From the NCBI GenBank assembly GCA_041396965.1, contig JAWKXN010000001.1, forward strand, positions 1,984,001-2,048,000: a stretch of DNA of 64,000 bases, given 5' to 3'. This document shows, one piece after another, positions 1 through 10,116 of the stretch (position 1 is the stretch's first letter; every line of letters begins with the position of its first letter). Below the pieces are notes generated by a model. The model ran no database searches and had not been told where the DNA came from. It saw only the letters and a list, made by a program, of their open reading frames with translations. Both the position numbers and the translations under genes were made by a program. Source of the DNA: Rickettsiales bacterium. Its GTDB lineage: Bacteria; Pseudomonadota; Alphaproteobacteria; Rickettsiales; SXRF01.

Positions 1-273
1 AAGGACAACTCACCTAGCGTAAATATCACCCAAAAACCTCAAGCCACACAGATAAATAGTATCGTTAAAATTAATTACACAGCTAATACTGATGATACGC
101 AAAATGCTGAAACTGACATAGTGCTGGACTCAGCTTCCATAATTAATTTTCTTAGTAATAACGAAAACGAAACAAATACGGAAACAAATAAATTCTCAGC
201 GAGAATAAATCCGTATGTTGAGACTATAATTAGAAATAATAATATTCCACCATCTAATGTACAAATAGCCTAA
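1..273 (+). CDS. C-terminal fragment of an unknown protein
   Basis: An open frame runs from the left edge of the window to a TAA at 271-273, giving about 90 residues with no start, so the gene begins outside. The visible part is rich in Asn, Thr, Ile and Glu (for example NNENETNTETN) and has no motif I recognise. The composition suggests a secreted or low-complexity C-terminus, but nothing in it supports a function. The next gene lies on the opposite strand and converges with it across a 49-base gap. Confidence 0.5.
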   Translation, partial: KDNSPSVNITQKPQATQINSIVKINYTANTDDTQNAETDIVLDSASIINFLSNNENETNTETNKFSARINPYVETIIRNNNIPPSNVQIA

Positions 274-322
274 AAATTGGCAAAGTACTTTCTTGACTCA
301 TAATAGACAAACGGCTATCAGG

Positions 323-934
323 TTATATATCTTTTCTATAAACCCAAACATGAGCAGGTGGCACATTCATAAAAACCATTTTAACCCGCCTTCCCGTAAG
401 CCCATATTTTTTCATTTCGCTATAACTTATGGGTGACTTGTGACCGTAAGTAAACTGTATTATAATACCATCATCACCAATAACCTTTGCCATCTGCTCC
501 TGAATTGAATGACGAACCGCGACCGGCATAGTAATAAATGGAAGGCTAGATACTATAGCGTTTACCTTCCCCATACCATACTTGCATATTACCTTTTCTA
601 ACTCCGAAGCGTCTTCACAGACAACTTTTAAGTTACTAAATATAGCGTGTAACAATCCAAATAACTTTTTATCCCGCTCAATAACCAATACACGTTCACG
701 CGGTATATCTGCCTCAAGCAATGCCTGAGTTACCATTCCGGTACCGGCTCCCACTTCTATAATAGAGCCTTCTCTTGCTGTATCTATTTGTGCGGCCATC
801 GCTCTAGCAAGCGACCTAGAACTCGGAAGAACAGCCCCCATTTTAAGTGGAGAACGCAGCCACGCCGCTATAAAATGATGTCTAAGACGACGATGTTTTA
901 CCTTATCATATTCACTGCTCATTTGCCGCTGCAT
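323..934 (-). CDS. PmtA-like phospholipid N-methyltransferase
   Basis: This is a 203-residue SAM-dependent methyltransferase. The SAM-binding motif I is clear (IIEVGAGTG near residue 60), followed by an acidic residue at the end of strand 2 (VIERD). The N-terminal segment with FIAAWLRSPLKMGAVLPSS is typical of the family of phospholipid N-methyltransferases that convert phosphatidylethanolamine to phosphatidylcholine in alphaproteobacteria. A related function such as rRNA adenine methylation is less likely, because the NPPY-type motif is absent (SSLPF instead). The start overlaps the end of the creatininase-like gene by 23 bases, so the two are probably co-transcribed. A second in-frame ATG lies four codons downstream. 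Confidence 0.75.
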   Translation of the reverse strand: MQRQMSSEYDKVKHRRLRHHFIAAWLRSPLKMGAVLPSSRSLARAMAAQIDTAREGSIIEVGAGTGMVTQALLEADIPRERVLVIERDKKLFGLLHAIFSNLKVVCEDASELEKVICKYGMGKVNAIVSSLPFITMPVAVRHSIQEQMAKVIGDDGIIIQFTYGHKSPISYSEMKKYGLTGRRVKMVFMNVPPAHVWVYRKDI

Positions 935-1781
935 TTTTTATCTGCCTCACTGCTGTTTCTATTTTCAGCTTCAGAAGATACCTTCCATACTCCGCTGATG
1001 CAAGTGTAGAATCACCAGTAGAACCGACATTATTAAAATCACGTATAGTGTACTTACCAACAAGTTCTTTACGCACCCCATCTTCATCTATCGCCATCAG
1101 TTCGGAAGTATCCTCAAAACCAGCATGAGTGTTATAGTCTTGAAGCGGAACATTATGCTTTTTTATCCACTCACTCTGACCGTTATTATCATAATAATCA
1201 GAAACTTGTAAAACATTAACTCCCTTATCTTTCCATTTATTTGAAAGATCTGCCGCCAGTTCTACCTGAACCGCTTGGTTACCGCCAGAGTCACCGATAA
1301 AACATATAAGCTTAAAACCATGCTGTTTAAGGCTAGCAGCTATATCCTCAAGCAACATCCGATAAGTCTGTTCACGCAGTGAAAAAGTACCTGCGAATTT
1401 CATATGTCCTTGCGGTGGGTTTATGTTCCCTTCAGGAACGTATTTAACCACTGGCGCGACCAAAGCGTTACCAAGCTCTTTTGCTATTTCACCAGCGGTA
1501 TAGCGCACTATTATATTATGCTTACCGATTATCATATGCCGCCCATTCTGCTCACTGCCACCAGTTGGGATAATTACTGTGGTCATACCAGAATCAATTT
1601 TCTTTCTTACCTCTGGTGAGGTCATCCGCTCTATATATACCTCATCATCAACCCGTATATCCGCATCAATTACCCTGCTACTATTCTTATCAATAGTGGC
1701 AAAAGACTGGTGGTTAATGAACGCTATTACGGAAAACCCACAAAGAAATAGGAAAAAAACTTTTTTATATAAGCTATTCAT
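912..1781 (-). CDS. Secreted creatininase-family amidohydrolase-like protein
   Basis: This 289-residue protein begins with a hydrophobic signal peptide (about residues 7-28, ending near SFA), so it is probably exported. It carries the creatininase-family core PTGGSEQNGRHM and GDSGGNQ. In classical creatininases the first motif reads GSxEQHG and supplies metal ligands; here Asn replaces that His and a GKHN follows, a variant I associate with a separate subfamily, so creatinine itself is unlikely to be the substrate. It is first in a two-gene unit with the PmtA-like gene. The family assignment is good; the substrate is unknown. Confidence 0.75.
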   Translation of the reverse strand: MNSLYKKVFFLFLCGFSVIAFINHQSFATIDKNSSRVIDADIRVDDEVYIERMTSPEVRKKIDSGMTTVIIPTGGSEQNGRHMIIGKHNIIVRYTAGEIAKELGNALVAPVVKYVPEGNINPPQGHMKFAGTFSLREQTYRMLLEDIAASLKQHGFKLICFIGDSGGNQAVQVELAADLSNKWKDKGVNVLQVSDYYDNNGQSEWIKKHNVPLQDYNTHAGFEDTSELMAIDEDGVRKELVGKYTIRDFNNVGSTGDSTLASAEYGRYLLKLKIETAVRQIKNAAANEQ

Positions 1782-1847
1782 ATATTATACTCATTATGAA
1801 TAAAACTATTACATAATTTTATTCAATTTTACGTTTGCTCCGCATCA

Positions 1848-1876
1848 GAAAACCTTGTCTTGCGGATAAGGTTTTC
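1848..1876. repeat. Perfect inverted repeat in a divergent intergenic region
   Basis: GAAAACCTT (1848-1856) and AAGGTTTTC (1868-1876) form a 9-bp perfect stem with an 11-base loop. It lies between the divergent creatininase-like gene and nth, about 65 bases upstream of the latter. It could be an operator, an RNA hairpin in a leader or a repeat remnant. No T-run follows it directly, so it is not a convincing terminator. Confidence 0.45.
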
Positions 1877-1924
1877 GTACTTATTTTGGATAAAAATATA
1901 AAAAACTAACCACGATATATTATC

Positions 1925-2551
1925 ATGAATAAACAAAAAACCGAAGAAATATTCAAGCGCCTAAGTGATAAAGAGCCATCACCAAAAACCGAACTATACT
2001 ACACTAATGAATATACTTTGCTGGTCGCTATAGTTCTTTCCGCTCAGGCGACCGACGCTGGAGTAAATAAAGCTACTCCCTCTTTATTTTTGGTAGCTGA
2101 TACCCCACAAAAAATGGTGGATCTTGGTGAAAAGCGACTAAAAGAACATATAAAAACTATCGGACTTTTTAATAGTAAAGCTAACAATATAATTTTACTC
2201 AGTAAGAGACTTATTGATGAATTTAACGGCAAAATCCCACACTCACTTAATGAGCTAATGAGTTTAGCCGGTGTTGGCAGAAAAACCGCTAATGTCTGGC
2301 TAAATTGCGCCTTAGGCATGCCAACTATCGCCGTTGATACTCATGTATTCCGTGTAGCGAATAGGCTAGGCTTATGTAAAACTAAAACCGCCAATGCCAC
2401 CGAATACGCCCTTGATAAAGTAATCCCCAAAAAATGGAAACAACACGCCCACCACTGGCTTATACTGCATGGTCGTTACACCTGCAAAGCCCGCAAGCCG
2501 CTATGCGATAAATGTGAGTTAAACGATTTATGTAAATCAGCGTTTTTATAG
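1925..2551 (+). CDS. nth: Endonuclease III (DNA glycosylase/AP lyase)
   Basis: This 208-residue protein removes oxidised pyrimidines from DNA and cleaves the abasic site during base excision repair. The helix-hairpin-helix motif LAGVGRKTANVW contains the catalytic Lys, and VDTHVFRVANRLGL contains the catalytic Asp. The C-terminus has the C-x6-C-x2-C-x5-C iron-sulfur motif (CKARKPLCDKCELNDLC). Length and motif order match the E. coli enzyme. It appears to be transcribed alone, divergent from the upstream gene. Confidence 0.95.
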   Translation: MNKQKTEEIFKRLSDKEPSPKTELYYTNEYTLLVAIVLSAQATDAGVNKATPSLFLVADTPQKMVDLGEKRLKEHIKTIGLFNSKANNIILLSKRLIDEFNGKIPHSLNELMSLAGVGRKTANVWLNCALGMPTIAVDTHVFRVANRLGLCKTKTANATEYALDKVIPKKWKQHAHHWLILHGRYTCKARKPLCDKCELNDLCKSAFL

Positions 2552-2580
2552 CAGCACCAATATAACTAAACCATTAACAC

Positions 2581-3564
2581 TTACTCTTTTAACAACCCCT
2601 TCTCACGGTAATATTTCACGGCACCAAGATGCAACGGCGCGACATTGTCATTAGCTACCATGTTCTTCATATCAAGAGTTGTAAAAACTGGGTGTAATGT
2701 TTTGAAATTATCCAAGTTTTCAAATACCGCTTTTACTATCTCATACGCCGCTTCCTCATCTAAGTCAGCCGACGCTACAAGCAAAGCCCGCACCCCAAAA
2801 GTCTTAATATTCTCAAGATTAGCGCTATACATACCAGAAGGGATTACTTCCTCACTATAAAACGGATTATCCTTGACCATCATATCTATATCATGTTGTC
2901 CAATTCCAACCAGTTTAGCTGAACACAAAGAAGCGGCTTCCTGAAGAATTCCATTGGGATGACCACCAGCGTAAATTATAGCGTCAACCTTGCCTTGACA
3001 CAAAGCGCTGCCCTGTTTTCCCGCTCTTAGATTTATAATACTCGCGAATTTTCTTTTATTAAAACCTTTTTTCTCTATCAACTCATCCATAGCTGCGCGC
3101 ATACCAGAACCAAGAGAGCCTGTATAAATTTTCTTTCCCCTAAGATCATCAAACGACTTAATCCCCGACTGTTTCCGAGCTAAAATAGTAAAAGGCTCAG
3201 AATGAAGCGATAGTAAAACCCGAAGATTTTTATCACTACCAACATCAGCGAATACGCCCTTTCCATTATAAGCGTAATACAGCAAATCAGACTGGACTAT
3301 GCCAAGCTCAATATCTTTATTATGAATCGCCTCAAGATTAGCTATTGACCCACCTGTTGATTCAACGGCACAACGTATATTATGTTCTTTACGTCCACGA
3401 TTCACCATCCGGCATATAGCACCCCCAGCAGGATAGTAAACGCCGGTTACTCCGGCAGTGCCAATGGTAATATCCTTCTCTACCGCGTAAACAGCAGAAA
3501 TATCAATAAATACAGCAAGAAAAGCAGAAAAAGACGCAACAAGGAATTTCCTTTTTGAAAACAT
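2581..3564 (-). CDS. TAXI-family TRAP transporter solute-binding protein
   Basis: This 327-residue periplasmic protein has an N-terminal signal peptide (about residues 1-27, ending in AVYA). It then shows the TAXI hallmark ITIGTAGVTGVYYPAGGA, from which the family takes its name, and later GSLGSGMRA and IYAGGHPNG. It should capture a small organic acid, often glutamate-like, and hand it to a TRAP permease. No permease gene is visible beside it, so its partner must lie elsewhere. It converges with nth. Confidence 0.9.
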   Translation of the reverse strand: MFSKRKFLVASFSAFLAVFIDISAVYAVEKDITIGTAGVTGVYYPAGGAICRMVNRGRKEHNIRCAVESTGGSIANLEAIHNKDIELGIVQSDLLYYAYNGKGVFADVGSDKNLRVLLSLHSEPFTILARKQSGIKSFDDLRGKKIYTGSLGSGMRAAMDELIEKKGFNKRKFASIINLRAGKQGSALCQGKVDAIIYAGGHPNGILQEAASLCSAKLVGIGQHDIDMMVKDNPFYSEEVIPSGMYSANLENIKTFGVRALLVASADLDEEAAYEIVKAVFENLDNFKTLHPVFTTLDMKNMVANDNVAPLHLGAVKYYREKGLLKE

Positions 3565-3662
3565 AAAAACCCGTAACTAACCATATGATAATTTATATAT
3601 GGGAATCATGATAACAAAAATAAACCCTCAGCACAAGAAGGTCTATAGGCTATGGTCAAATA

Positions 3663-4358
3663 TTATACCAGCACAGCGCTCTTTTTACGTCTTTTATCCA
3701 CATACATGGACATATCAGCGGAGGAAAGCGCCGACTCCGCGTCATCACCAGAGCGTACCGAATAGCATCCATAAGAGGTTTTCACATATAGCTGAGTTCC
3801 ATTAAAAATAAACGGTGTGCCAGACAGCTTCTCAGCTATTTTCTTTCCTCTTGATTTAGCGGAGCTCTCATCCGCGTAATACATAATAACCGCGAACTCA
3901 TCTCCCCCGATCCGTGCCAGAAAGTCAGAATCCCGCATGATAGATGACAATATCTGCGCTACATGAATAATAGCCAGATCCCCAGCGGCATGCCCATAAT
4001 CATCGTTAATTGCCTTAAAATCATCTAAGTCAAAATATAAAATAGTTGATGGATGCCCATAACGCTCTTGCATATTAATCGCCCAAGAAAGACGGCGCAT
4101 AAAAGCCCGCCTGTTGGCAATCGGAGCGACACAATCAACATCCACCAAACGTTCTATTTCAGAGAGATTTTCTTTAGTTCTGGATAAATCCCTGCTTAAA
4201 TCATCCATTTTTTCCAACAAAGCTGATATGACCAAACGTACATTATCCGTAATCTCTTCAGCGGGAATTCCAAGAGATTCAATACGTTGAGCGAGAATAT
4301 TCCTGCGAGATGGAGATAGTTTTTTTACAGATTTCACTTCATCAACAATACTACTCAT
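3663..4358 (-). CDS. Diguanylate cyclase (GGDEF protein)
   Basis: The protein of 231 residues has a short N-terminal helical part (residues 1-75, probably coiled coil from about 45) followed by one GGDEF domain. The active-site loop is intact (GGDEF at residues 151-155), and an RxxD product-inhibition site (R142-D145) lies five residues before it. It should therefore make cyclic di-GMP and be feedback-inhibited. No membrane segment or recognisable sensor domain is present, so the input is unclear. It is monocistronic. Confidence 0.9.
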   Translation of the reverse strand: MSSIVDEVKSVKKLSPSRRNILAQRIESLGIPAEEITDNVRLVISALLEKMDDLSRDLSRTKENLSEIERLVDVDCVAPIANRRAFMRRLSWAINMQERYGHPSTILYFDLDDFKAINDDYGHAAGDLAIIHVAQILSSIMRDSDFLARIGGDEFAVIMYYADESSAKSRGKKIAEKLSGTPFIFNGTQLYVKTSYGCYSVRSGDDAESALSSADMSMYVDKRRKKSAVLV

Positions 4359-4549
4359 GCCAAAACTCTAATCCAAAAATATTAAAATGATCGGTATAAC
4401 GCTAAGCTAACAGCAAAATGATAAATGTAAATATCTTTCAAACGCTAAATTACATTTAGCATAGTTTACACAGTTTATAGCTCACCGCGAAGAAAGTTTG
4501 TAAAATTTAACCATTTACAATATTGTAAGCCAACTATACAATTAACACT

Positions 4550-5158
4550 ATGTTAAAGTTTTTCAATAAAAGCAGGCTAATAAAATTAGAATCTTTTTTA
4601 GAAGACACCATTCCAATTGCTAATAGCAAGTTCAAAAATATTGGTGAATATTATCAAGCCATATGCAAACGTCATAATATTATCAATGCCCCGAAAATAG
4701 TTGTAAAAAAAGACTTTCCATTTAGTGGTGCTGTTACCGAATATAATACAATAGTATTAGGTGTACCAAATTTAGATATGCTTTCAGATACAGAAAAAAG
4801 GGCGGTTGTTATGCACGAGTTAGGTCATATTTTAAGAGGCGACATGGGAAGTTCAAAGAGAGCTTATGAATACGCAGCCGACCGGCTATCAATCGCCTTA
4901 CTTGGAAGAAAGTCGCCTATCATATCTGTCATAAATAAAACCCATAAAGTGTTTGAACAAGAAATGATAGAGCTAAAAAACAGCGAACATCCTATATTTA
5001 GGATCATAAGCTACATACTAAAATCAAGGATGGAAAAGACTTACGGCACACATGCTGAAAGAATAGCCAATATAGAAAGAAGCTCTATCAATATACAAAA
5101 AACCAACCTACAAAAATTATTAGAAAAAAGAAGAAACACTCAAGATATACAAAGATAA
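4550..5158 (+). CDS. Soluble M48-like zinc metallopeptidase
   Basis: This 202-residue protein has an HExxH motif (H89-E90-H93 in MHELGHIL) followed by EYAADRLS (residues 107-114). The second motif supplies the third ligand in M48-type peptidases (ExxxD). A later HAERIANI also resembles the M48 C-terminal signature. Unlike HtpX or Oma1, no membrane segment is visible, so it is probably cytoplasmic. The gene is AT-rich and stands alone between two minus-strand genes. The fold assignment is good; the substrate is unknown. Confidence 0.7.
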   Translation: MLKFFNKSRLIKLESFLEDTIPIANSKFKNIGEYYQAICKRHNIINAPKIVVKKDFPFSGAVTEYNTIVLGVPNLDMLSDTEKRAVVMHELGHILRGDMGSSKRAYEYAADRLSIALLGRKSPIISVINKTHKVFEQEMIELKNSEHPIFRIISYILKSRMEKTYGTHAERIANIERSSINIQKTNLQKLLEKRRNTQDIQR

Positions 5159-5174
5159 CTATTTTAATCAATAT

Positions 5175-5879
5175 CTACCTAAATAACTCATAAAAGCTAA
5201 TAGCGGCGGCGTTAGAAACATTAAGACTTTCCATATTTCCTGATATAGGAAGCCTAATAAGCGCGTCACAACGCTCAGCGGTCAGCCTGCGTAGTCCTCT
5301 ACCTTCCGCTCCTAAAACCAGTGCTGTTTTCTTATCAAATTTAATTTCAGATATATCCTGCTTTGCCTCGCCATCCAGCCCATAAATCCAGTATCCCGCC
5401 TTCTTGAGTATATCAATAGCTTGCGCCAGATTACCAACTGTAATTAATGGCACTATCTCCAGCGCGCCACTTGCCGCCTTTGCCATTACTCCACTTTCAG
5501 CTGGCGCGTTACGGTCGGTCACTATCACCGCGCCAATATCAAAAGCCGCCGCGCTACGCAGTATAGCGCCAACATTATGCGGATCACTTACCTGATCCAG
5601 CACCGCGAGTGGTTTATCATAATTTCTCTCTAACCATTCCCGCAAATTAGGCTGGTTAAGCGGTGAACATTCAATAGCCACTCCCTGATGCACCGCCTCA
5701 CGTGGCAATATCTCAGAAAGTTTTTTGCCATCAATAATCTGTATATTTTTTACGTTGGAAAACGTTTTTTCCCCAATCTCATCACACATGGACCTAGTCA
5801 GCATTACACGCTTTATCTTACGCGACGGATTAGACATAGCGGCAATAACCGCATGCTTGCCATATAAAAAATGCGCCAT
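5175..5879 (-). CDS. rlmB: 23S rRNA 2'-O-ribose methyltransferase RlmB (TrmH family)
   Basis: This 234-residue SpoU/TrmH-type enzyme has an N-terminal substrate-binding domain (FLYGKHAVIAA) and a C-terminal knotted methyltransferase domain. The three family motifs are present: VSDPHNVGAILRSA, LVLGAEGRGLRRLT and LPISGNMESLNVSNAAAI. It should methylate the 2'-OH of G2251 (E. coli numbering) in 23S rRNA. It lies 18 bases downstream of rpoC on the same strand and may be read through from the rpo operon. Confidence 0.9.
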   Translation of the reverse strand: MAHFLYGKHAVIAAMSNPSRKIKRVMLTRSMCDEIGEKTFSNVKNIQIIDGKKLSEILPREAVHQGVAIECSPLNQPNLREWLERNYDKPLAVLDQVSDPHNVGAILRSAAAFDIGAVIVTDRNAPAESGVMAKAASGALEIVPLITVGNLAQAIDILKKAGYWIYGLDGEAKQDISEIKFDKKTALVLGAEGRGLRRLTAERCDALIRLPISGNMESLNVSNAAAISFYELFR

Positions 5880-5897
5880 AAAAACAACTAATAAAGC

Positions 5898-8800
5898 CTA
5901 ACTGCCAGATGAAACTAGTGGAGTATTATCACCATTATCATCAATAGTTTCCGCAGCCGCGATCACTTCCTTCTCACGCTCGGAAGCAATCTTACGCATA
6001 CGCATAACCGCGGCGCCCGTTCCCGCCGGTATCAAACGACCAACAATAACGTTCTCTTTAAGACCTGAAAGCTTATCAACCTTTCCAGCGACAGAAGCTT
6101 CCGTAAGAACCCTAGTTGTTTCCTGGAACGAAGCCGCCGATACGAAACTATGAGTTTGCAAGCTAGCCTTAGTGATACCTTGAAGCACTGGAGAAGCGGT
6201 AGCTCCCTTATAGCCTTCAGCTATAGTTCTGCTATTTACAGAATCAAACTCCTCTCTATCAACCTGCTCACCATTAAGGAAAGTAGTCTCATTAGGGCTA
6301 TCAATCTCTACTTTTTGTAGCATTTGCCGCACGATAACCTCAATATGCTTATCATTTATAAGCACCCCTTGCAGGCGATAAACTTGCTGAACTTCCTTCA
6401 CCATATAGCGAGCTAGAGCTTCAACACCCATAACCTTCAGAATATCATGCGGAACAGGATTACCATCAAGCAACAGATCGCCTTTCTGAACATAATCACC
6501 TTCCTGAACGGTAATGTGCTTACCTTTAGGAATCATATACTCAACCGGCTCAACCGCTTCATCCTTAGAACGGACAATAACCCGACGTTTATTTTTATAG
6601 TCCTTACCAAACTCAACTACACCCTCTGTCTCAGATATAATAGCGTGATCTTTCGGTTTACGAGCTTCAAACAACTCAGCAACACGTGGCAAACCACCGG
6701 TAATATCATGCGTTTTGGTTGATTCACGAGGAATACGCGCCAACACATCACCAGTATGAACTTCCTGACCATCACTTACTGAGAGAATCGCGCCAACCGG
6801 CAAGAAATAACGAGCTTCCAAACCATTAGCTAGAGTTATTATCTCACCTTCCTTATTACGAAGAGCGATACGAGGTTTCAAATCAGCGCCACGTGTCTGT
6901 TGCCGCCAGTCAGTCACTATCTTATTAGAGATACCGGTAGCCTCATCAAGTACCTCACGCAATGAAACACCCTCAACCAAATCACGATAATTAGCAAAGC
7001 CAGCACGCTCAGTGATAATCGGTAAAGTATACGGATCCCACTCCGCTATTTTCTGACCTTTTTTAACCGCCTCATCTTCTTTAGCTAGCAGGCGGGTACC
7101 GTAAGGCACTTTATAACGAGCGCGCTCACGATTATTCTCATCACGCAGAACTATCTCACACGTACGACTCATCACCACCAGGCGACCTTTAGAGTCAGTT
7201 ACGATATTTTTGTTAGACAAGGTAAATGTCGCGTCATGGCTTGACTCAACACTTGATACTTCCGCGCCACGCTGCGCCGCTCCCCCGATGTGGAATGTAC
7301 GCATGGTAAGCTGTGTTCCAGGCTCACCAATCGACTGCGCGGCGATTACCCCAACAGCCTCACCGATATTAACCTCTGTGCCACGCGCCAAGTCACGACC
7401 GTAACAATTAGCGCATACACCTTTCTCACTCTCACAAGTAAGAACCGAACGCACCATAATCTCTTCAATTCCGGCTTCATCTATCCGACCAACGATCAAC
7501 TCATCAATCATCTGACCAGCGCCTAAAATCTTCTCGGAACTAACCGGATGGTGAACATCACGCGCGCTAGTACGACCAAGAATCTGATCAGCGAGCGGCA
7601 CGATTATGTCTCCACCTTCTATAACCGCCTTAGCGATAATACCACGATTTGTACCACAATCTCTTTCCGTTACGATACAATCCTGCGCCACATCAACAAG
7701 ACGACGTGTTAGGTAACCAGAATTCGCGGTTTTAAGAGCGGTATCAGCAAGACCTTTACGCGCGCCATGCGATGAGTTAAAATACTCAAGAACCGATAGA
7801 CCTTCCTTAAAGTTAGATATAATCGGTGTCTCAATAATCTCACCAGACGGCTTAGCCATCAAACCACGCATACCGGCAAGCTGCTTAATTTGCGCGGCGG
7901 AACCACGCGCGCCAGAATTTGCCATCATGTAAATGGAATTAATCTCACGAGCTTTGAATTTCCCCTCTTTATTCCTGCCAACAGATGAAATCTGTTTCAT
8001 CATGTCATCAGCGACCAATTCGGAACATTTAGACCAAGCGTCAATAACCTTATTATATTTCTCACCAAGAGTTATAAGACCATCAGCGTATTGCTCCTCA
8101 AATTGCTTAACCTCAGCGAAAGTATCATTGAGATGCTTATGCTTAGTTTCCGGCACTATCATATCATCCTTACCGAAAGAAATACCGGCTTTAGCGGCAT
8201 GCCTAAACCCAATTCCCATCAGACGATCCGCGAAAATCACCGTCTCCTTTTGACCACAATGGCGATACACCTCATAAATAAGGTTAGAAGCCTCTTTCTT
8301 GGTAAGTAGTTTATTTACCACAGAAAATGGTAATTTCGGATGTCTTGGTAATATATCAGAAATCATCATCCGCCCCGGTGTTGACGAAACCACTTGAGTT
8401 AAATCATTACCATTCTCATCAACCGTACGATAACGACATTTAATTTTACTATGTAAGGTAACAGTACCATTATCAAGCGCATGCTGTATTTCTTTAGTAC
8501 CAGTAAATACCATTCCCTCACCCGGTTCACCATCTGACTCAAGAGTGATATAATAAAGACCAAGAACTATATCTTGACTCGGCACTATTATCGGATGCCC
8601 ATTAGCCGGAGATAATATATTATTGGTAGACATCATAAGCACACGCGACTCTATTTGCGCTTCTATTGATAGAGGAACATGCACCGCCATTTGGTCACCA
8701 TCAAAATCCGCGTTAAACGCTGTACATACTAGCGGATGCAAATTTATCGCTTTACCTTCAACCAACACCGGCTCAAACGCCTGAATACCAAGACGGTGAA

Positions 8801-10091
8801 GAGTCGGCGCTCTATTCAACAATACAGGATGCTCACGTATAACTTCCTCCAATATGTCCCACACCTCAGGACGCTCCGTTTCCACCATACGCTTAGCGGC
8901 TTTAACTGTTGTCGCTATCCCATAAAGCTCAAGCTTGGCGTAAATAAACGGCTTAAATAACTCAAGAGCCATCTTCTTTGGAATACCACATTGATGAAGT
9001 TTAAGTTCAGGACCAACCACGATTACCGAACGACCAGAGTAATCCACCCTCTTACCCAGTAGATTCTGCCGGAAACGTCCTTGCTTTCCTTTAAGCATAT
9101 CAGAAAGTGATTTAAGCGGGCGTTTATTAGCACCGGTAATAACCCGACCACGACGACCATTATCAAATAACGCGTCCACCGACTCTTGCAACATACGCTT
9201 CTCATTACGCACGATAATATCAGGAGCTCGCAATTCCATCAAACGCTTAAGGCGGTTATTACGGTTAATAACCCGACGATATAAATCATTCAAGTCACTG
9301 GTCGCGAAACGACCACCATCAAGCGGCACCAGCGGGCGAAGCTCAGGTGGAATCACCGGAACCACATCCATTATCATCCATTCTGGTTTATTTTCCGAAC
9401 CAAGAAAAGCCTCTATTAGCTTAAGACGCTTTACCAACTTCTTGCGTTTCGCCTCTGAATTAGTCTCAGCGAGCTCGGCACGAAGCTCTGTTTTCTGTTT
9501 TTCAAGGTCAAGAGCACACAGCATTGTCTTAATGGCTTCCGCACCAATTTGCGCGGTAAAAGTGCCATCACCATATTTTTCCTGAGCCTCGTAGAACTGT
9601 TCCTCAGAAAGCAGTTCACCCACCGAAAATGGAGTAAGTCCCGACTCAACAACCACAAAAGACTCAAAATAAAGAACTTTCTCAAGATCCTTCAAAGTCA
9701 TATCCAACAATATACCAATACGACTAGGAAGTGATTTAAGAAACCAGATATGAGCTACCGGAGAGGCAAGATCAATATGCCCCATACGCTCACGACGAAC
9801 CTTAGAGGTGGTAACCTCAACACCACATTTTTCGCAGACAATCCCACGATATTTCATCCTCTTATATTTGCCGCACAAACATTCATAATCTTTTATAGGA
9901 CCAAAAATACGCGCACAGAACAGACCATCCCGCTCCGGCTTAAAAGTGCGGTAATTAATGGTTTCTGGCTTTTTTACTTCCCCAAACGACCATGAGCTTA
10001 TCTTCTCAGGACTCGCTATGGAAATCTTGATCTCGTCAAACTGTTTAGTAGAAGTTAATTGTTGACCAAAAAAACTCATTACTTCATTCAT
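5898..10091 (-). CDS. rpoC: DNA-directed RNA polymerase beta' subunit
   Basis: This 1397-residue beta' subunit is complete. The catalytic magnesium motif NADFDGDQMAVHVPL is intact. The N-terminal zinc site is present (CLCGKYKRMKYRGIVCEKC) and the second zinc site lies near CESEKGVCANCYGRDLA. The start ATG at 10091 has an AAGGG-type ribosome site. The usual rpoB-rpoC order is kept, but the spacer is occupied by a CTAG-rich palindrome. Confidence 0.98.
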   Translation of the reverse strand: MNEVMSFFGQQLTSTKQFDEIKISIASPEKISSWSFGEVKKPETINYRTFKPERDGLFCARIFGPIKDYECLCGKYKRMKYRGIVCEKCGVEVTTSKVRRERMGHIDLASPVAHIWFLKSLPSRIGILLDMTLKDLEKVLYFESFVVVESGLTPFSVGELLSEEQFYEAQEKYGDGTFTAQIGAEAIKTMLCALDLEKQKTELRAELAETNSEAKRKKLVKRLKLIEAFLGSENKPEWMIMDVVPVIPPELRPLVPLDGGRFATSDLNDLYRRVINRNNRLKRLMELRAPDIIVRNEKRMLQESVDALFDNGRRGRVITGANKRPLKSLSDMLKGKQGRFRQNLLGKRVDYSGRSVIVVGPELKLHQCGIPKKMALELFKPFIYAKLELYGIATTVKAAKRMVETERPEVWDILEEVIREHPVLLNRAPTLHRLGIQAFEPVLVEGKAINLHPLVCTAFNADFDGDQMAVHVPLSIEAQIESRVLMMSTNNILSPANGHPIIVPSQDIVLGLYYITLESDGEPGEGMVFTGTKEIQHALDNGTVTLHSKIKCRYRTVDENGNDLTQVVSSTPGRMMISDILPRHPKLPFSVVNKLLTKKEASNLIYEVYRHCGQKETVIFADRLMGIGFRHAAKAGISFGKDDMIVPETKHKHLNDTFAEVKQFEEQYADGLITLGEKYNKVIDAWSKCSELVADDMMKQISSVGRNKEGKFKAREINSIYMMANSGARGSAAQIKQLAGMRGLMAKPSGEIIETPIISNFKEGLSVLEYFNSSHGARKGLADTALKTANSGYLTRRLVDVAQDCIVTERDCGTNRGIIAKAVIEGGDIIVPLADQILGRTSARDVHHPVSSEKILGAGQMIDELIVGRIDEAGIEEIMVRSVLTCESEKGVCANCYGRDLARGTEVNIGEAVGVIAAQSIGEPGTQLTMRTFHIGGAAQRGAEVSSVESSHDATFTLSNKNIVTDSKGRLVVMSRTCEIVLRDENNRERARYKVPYGTRLLAKEDEAVKKGQKIAEWDPYTLPIITERAGFANYRDLVEGVSLREVLDEATGISNKIVTDWRQQTRGADLKPRIALRNKEGEIITLANGLEARYFLPVGAILSVSDGQEVHTGDVLARIPRESTKTHDITGGLPRVAELFEARKPKDHAIISETEGVVEFGKDYKNKRRVIVRSKDEAVEPVEYMIPKGKHITVQEGDYVQKGDLLLDGNPVPHDILKVMGVEALARYMVKEVQQVYRLQGVLINDKHIEVIVRQMLQKVEIDSPNETTFLNGEQVDREEFDSVNSRTIAEGYKGATASPVLQGITKASLQTHSFVSAASFQETTRVLTEASVAGKVDKLSGLKENVIVGRLIPAGTGAAVMRMRKIASEREKEVIAAAETIDDNGDNTPLVSSGS

Positions 10092-10116
10092 ATTTTTACC
10101 CTTTAATTTAGGTTTC

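Noticed and set aside
5898..10091. Possible inserts or breaks in rpoC
   Set aside because: All signature motifs are in one uninterrupted frame of normal length.
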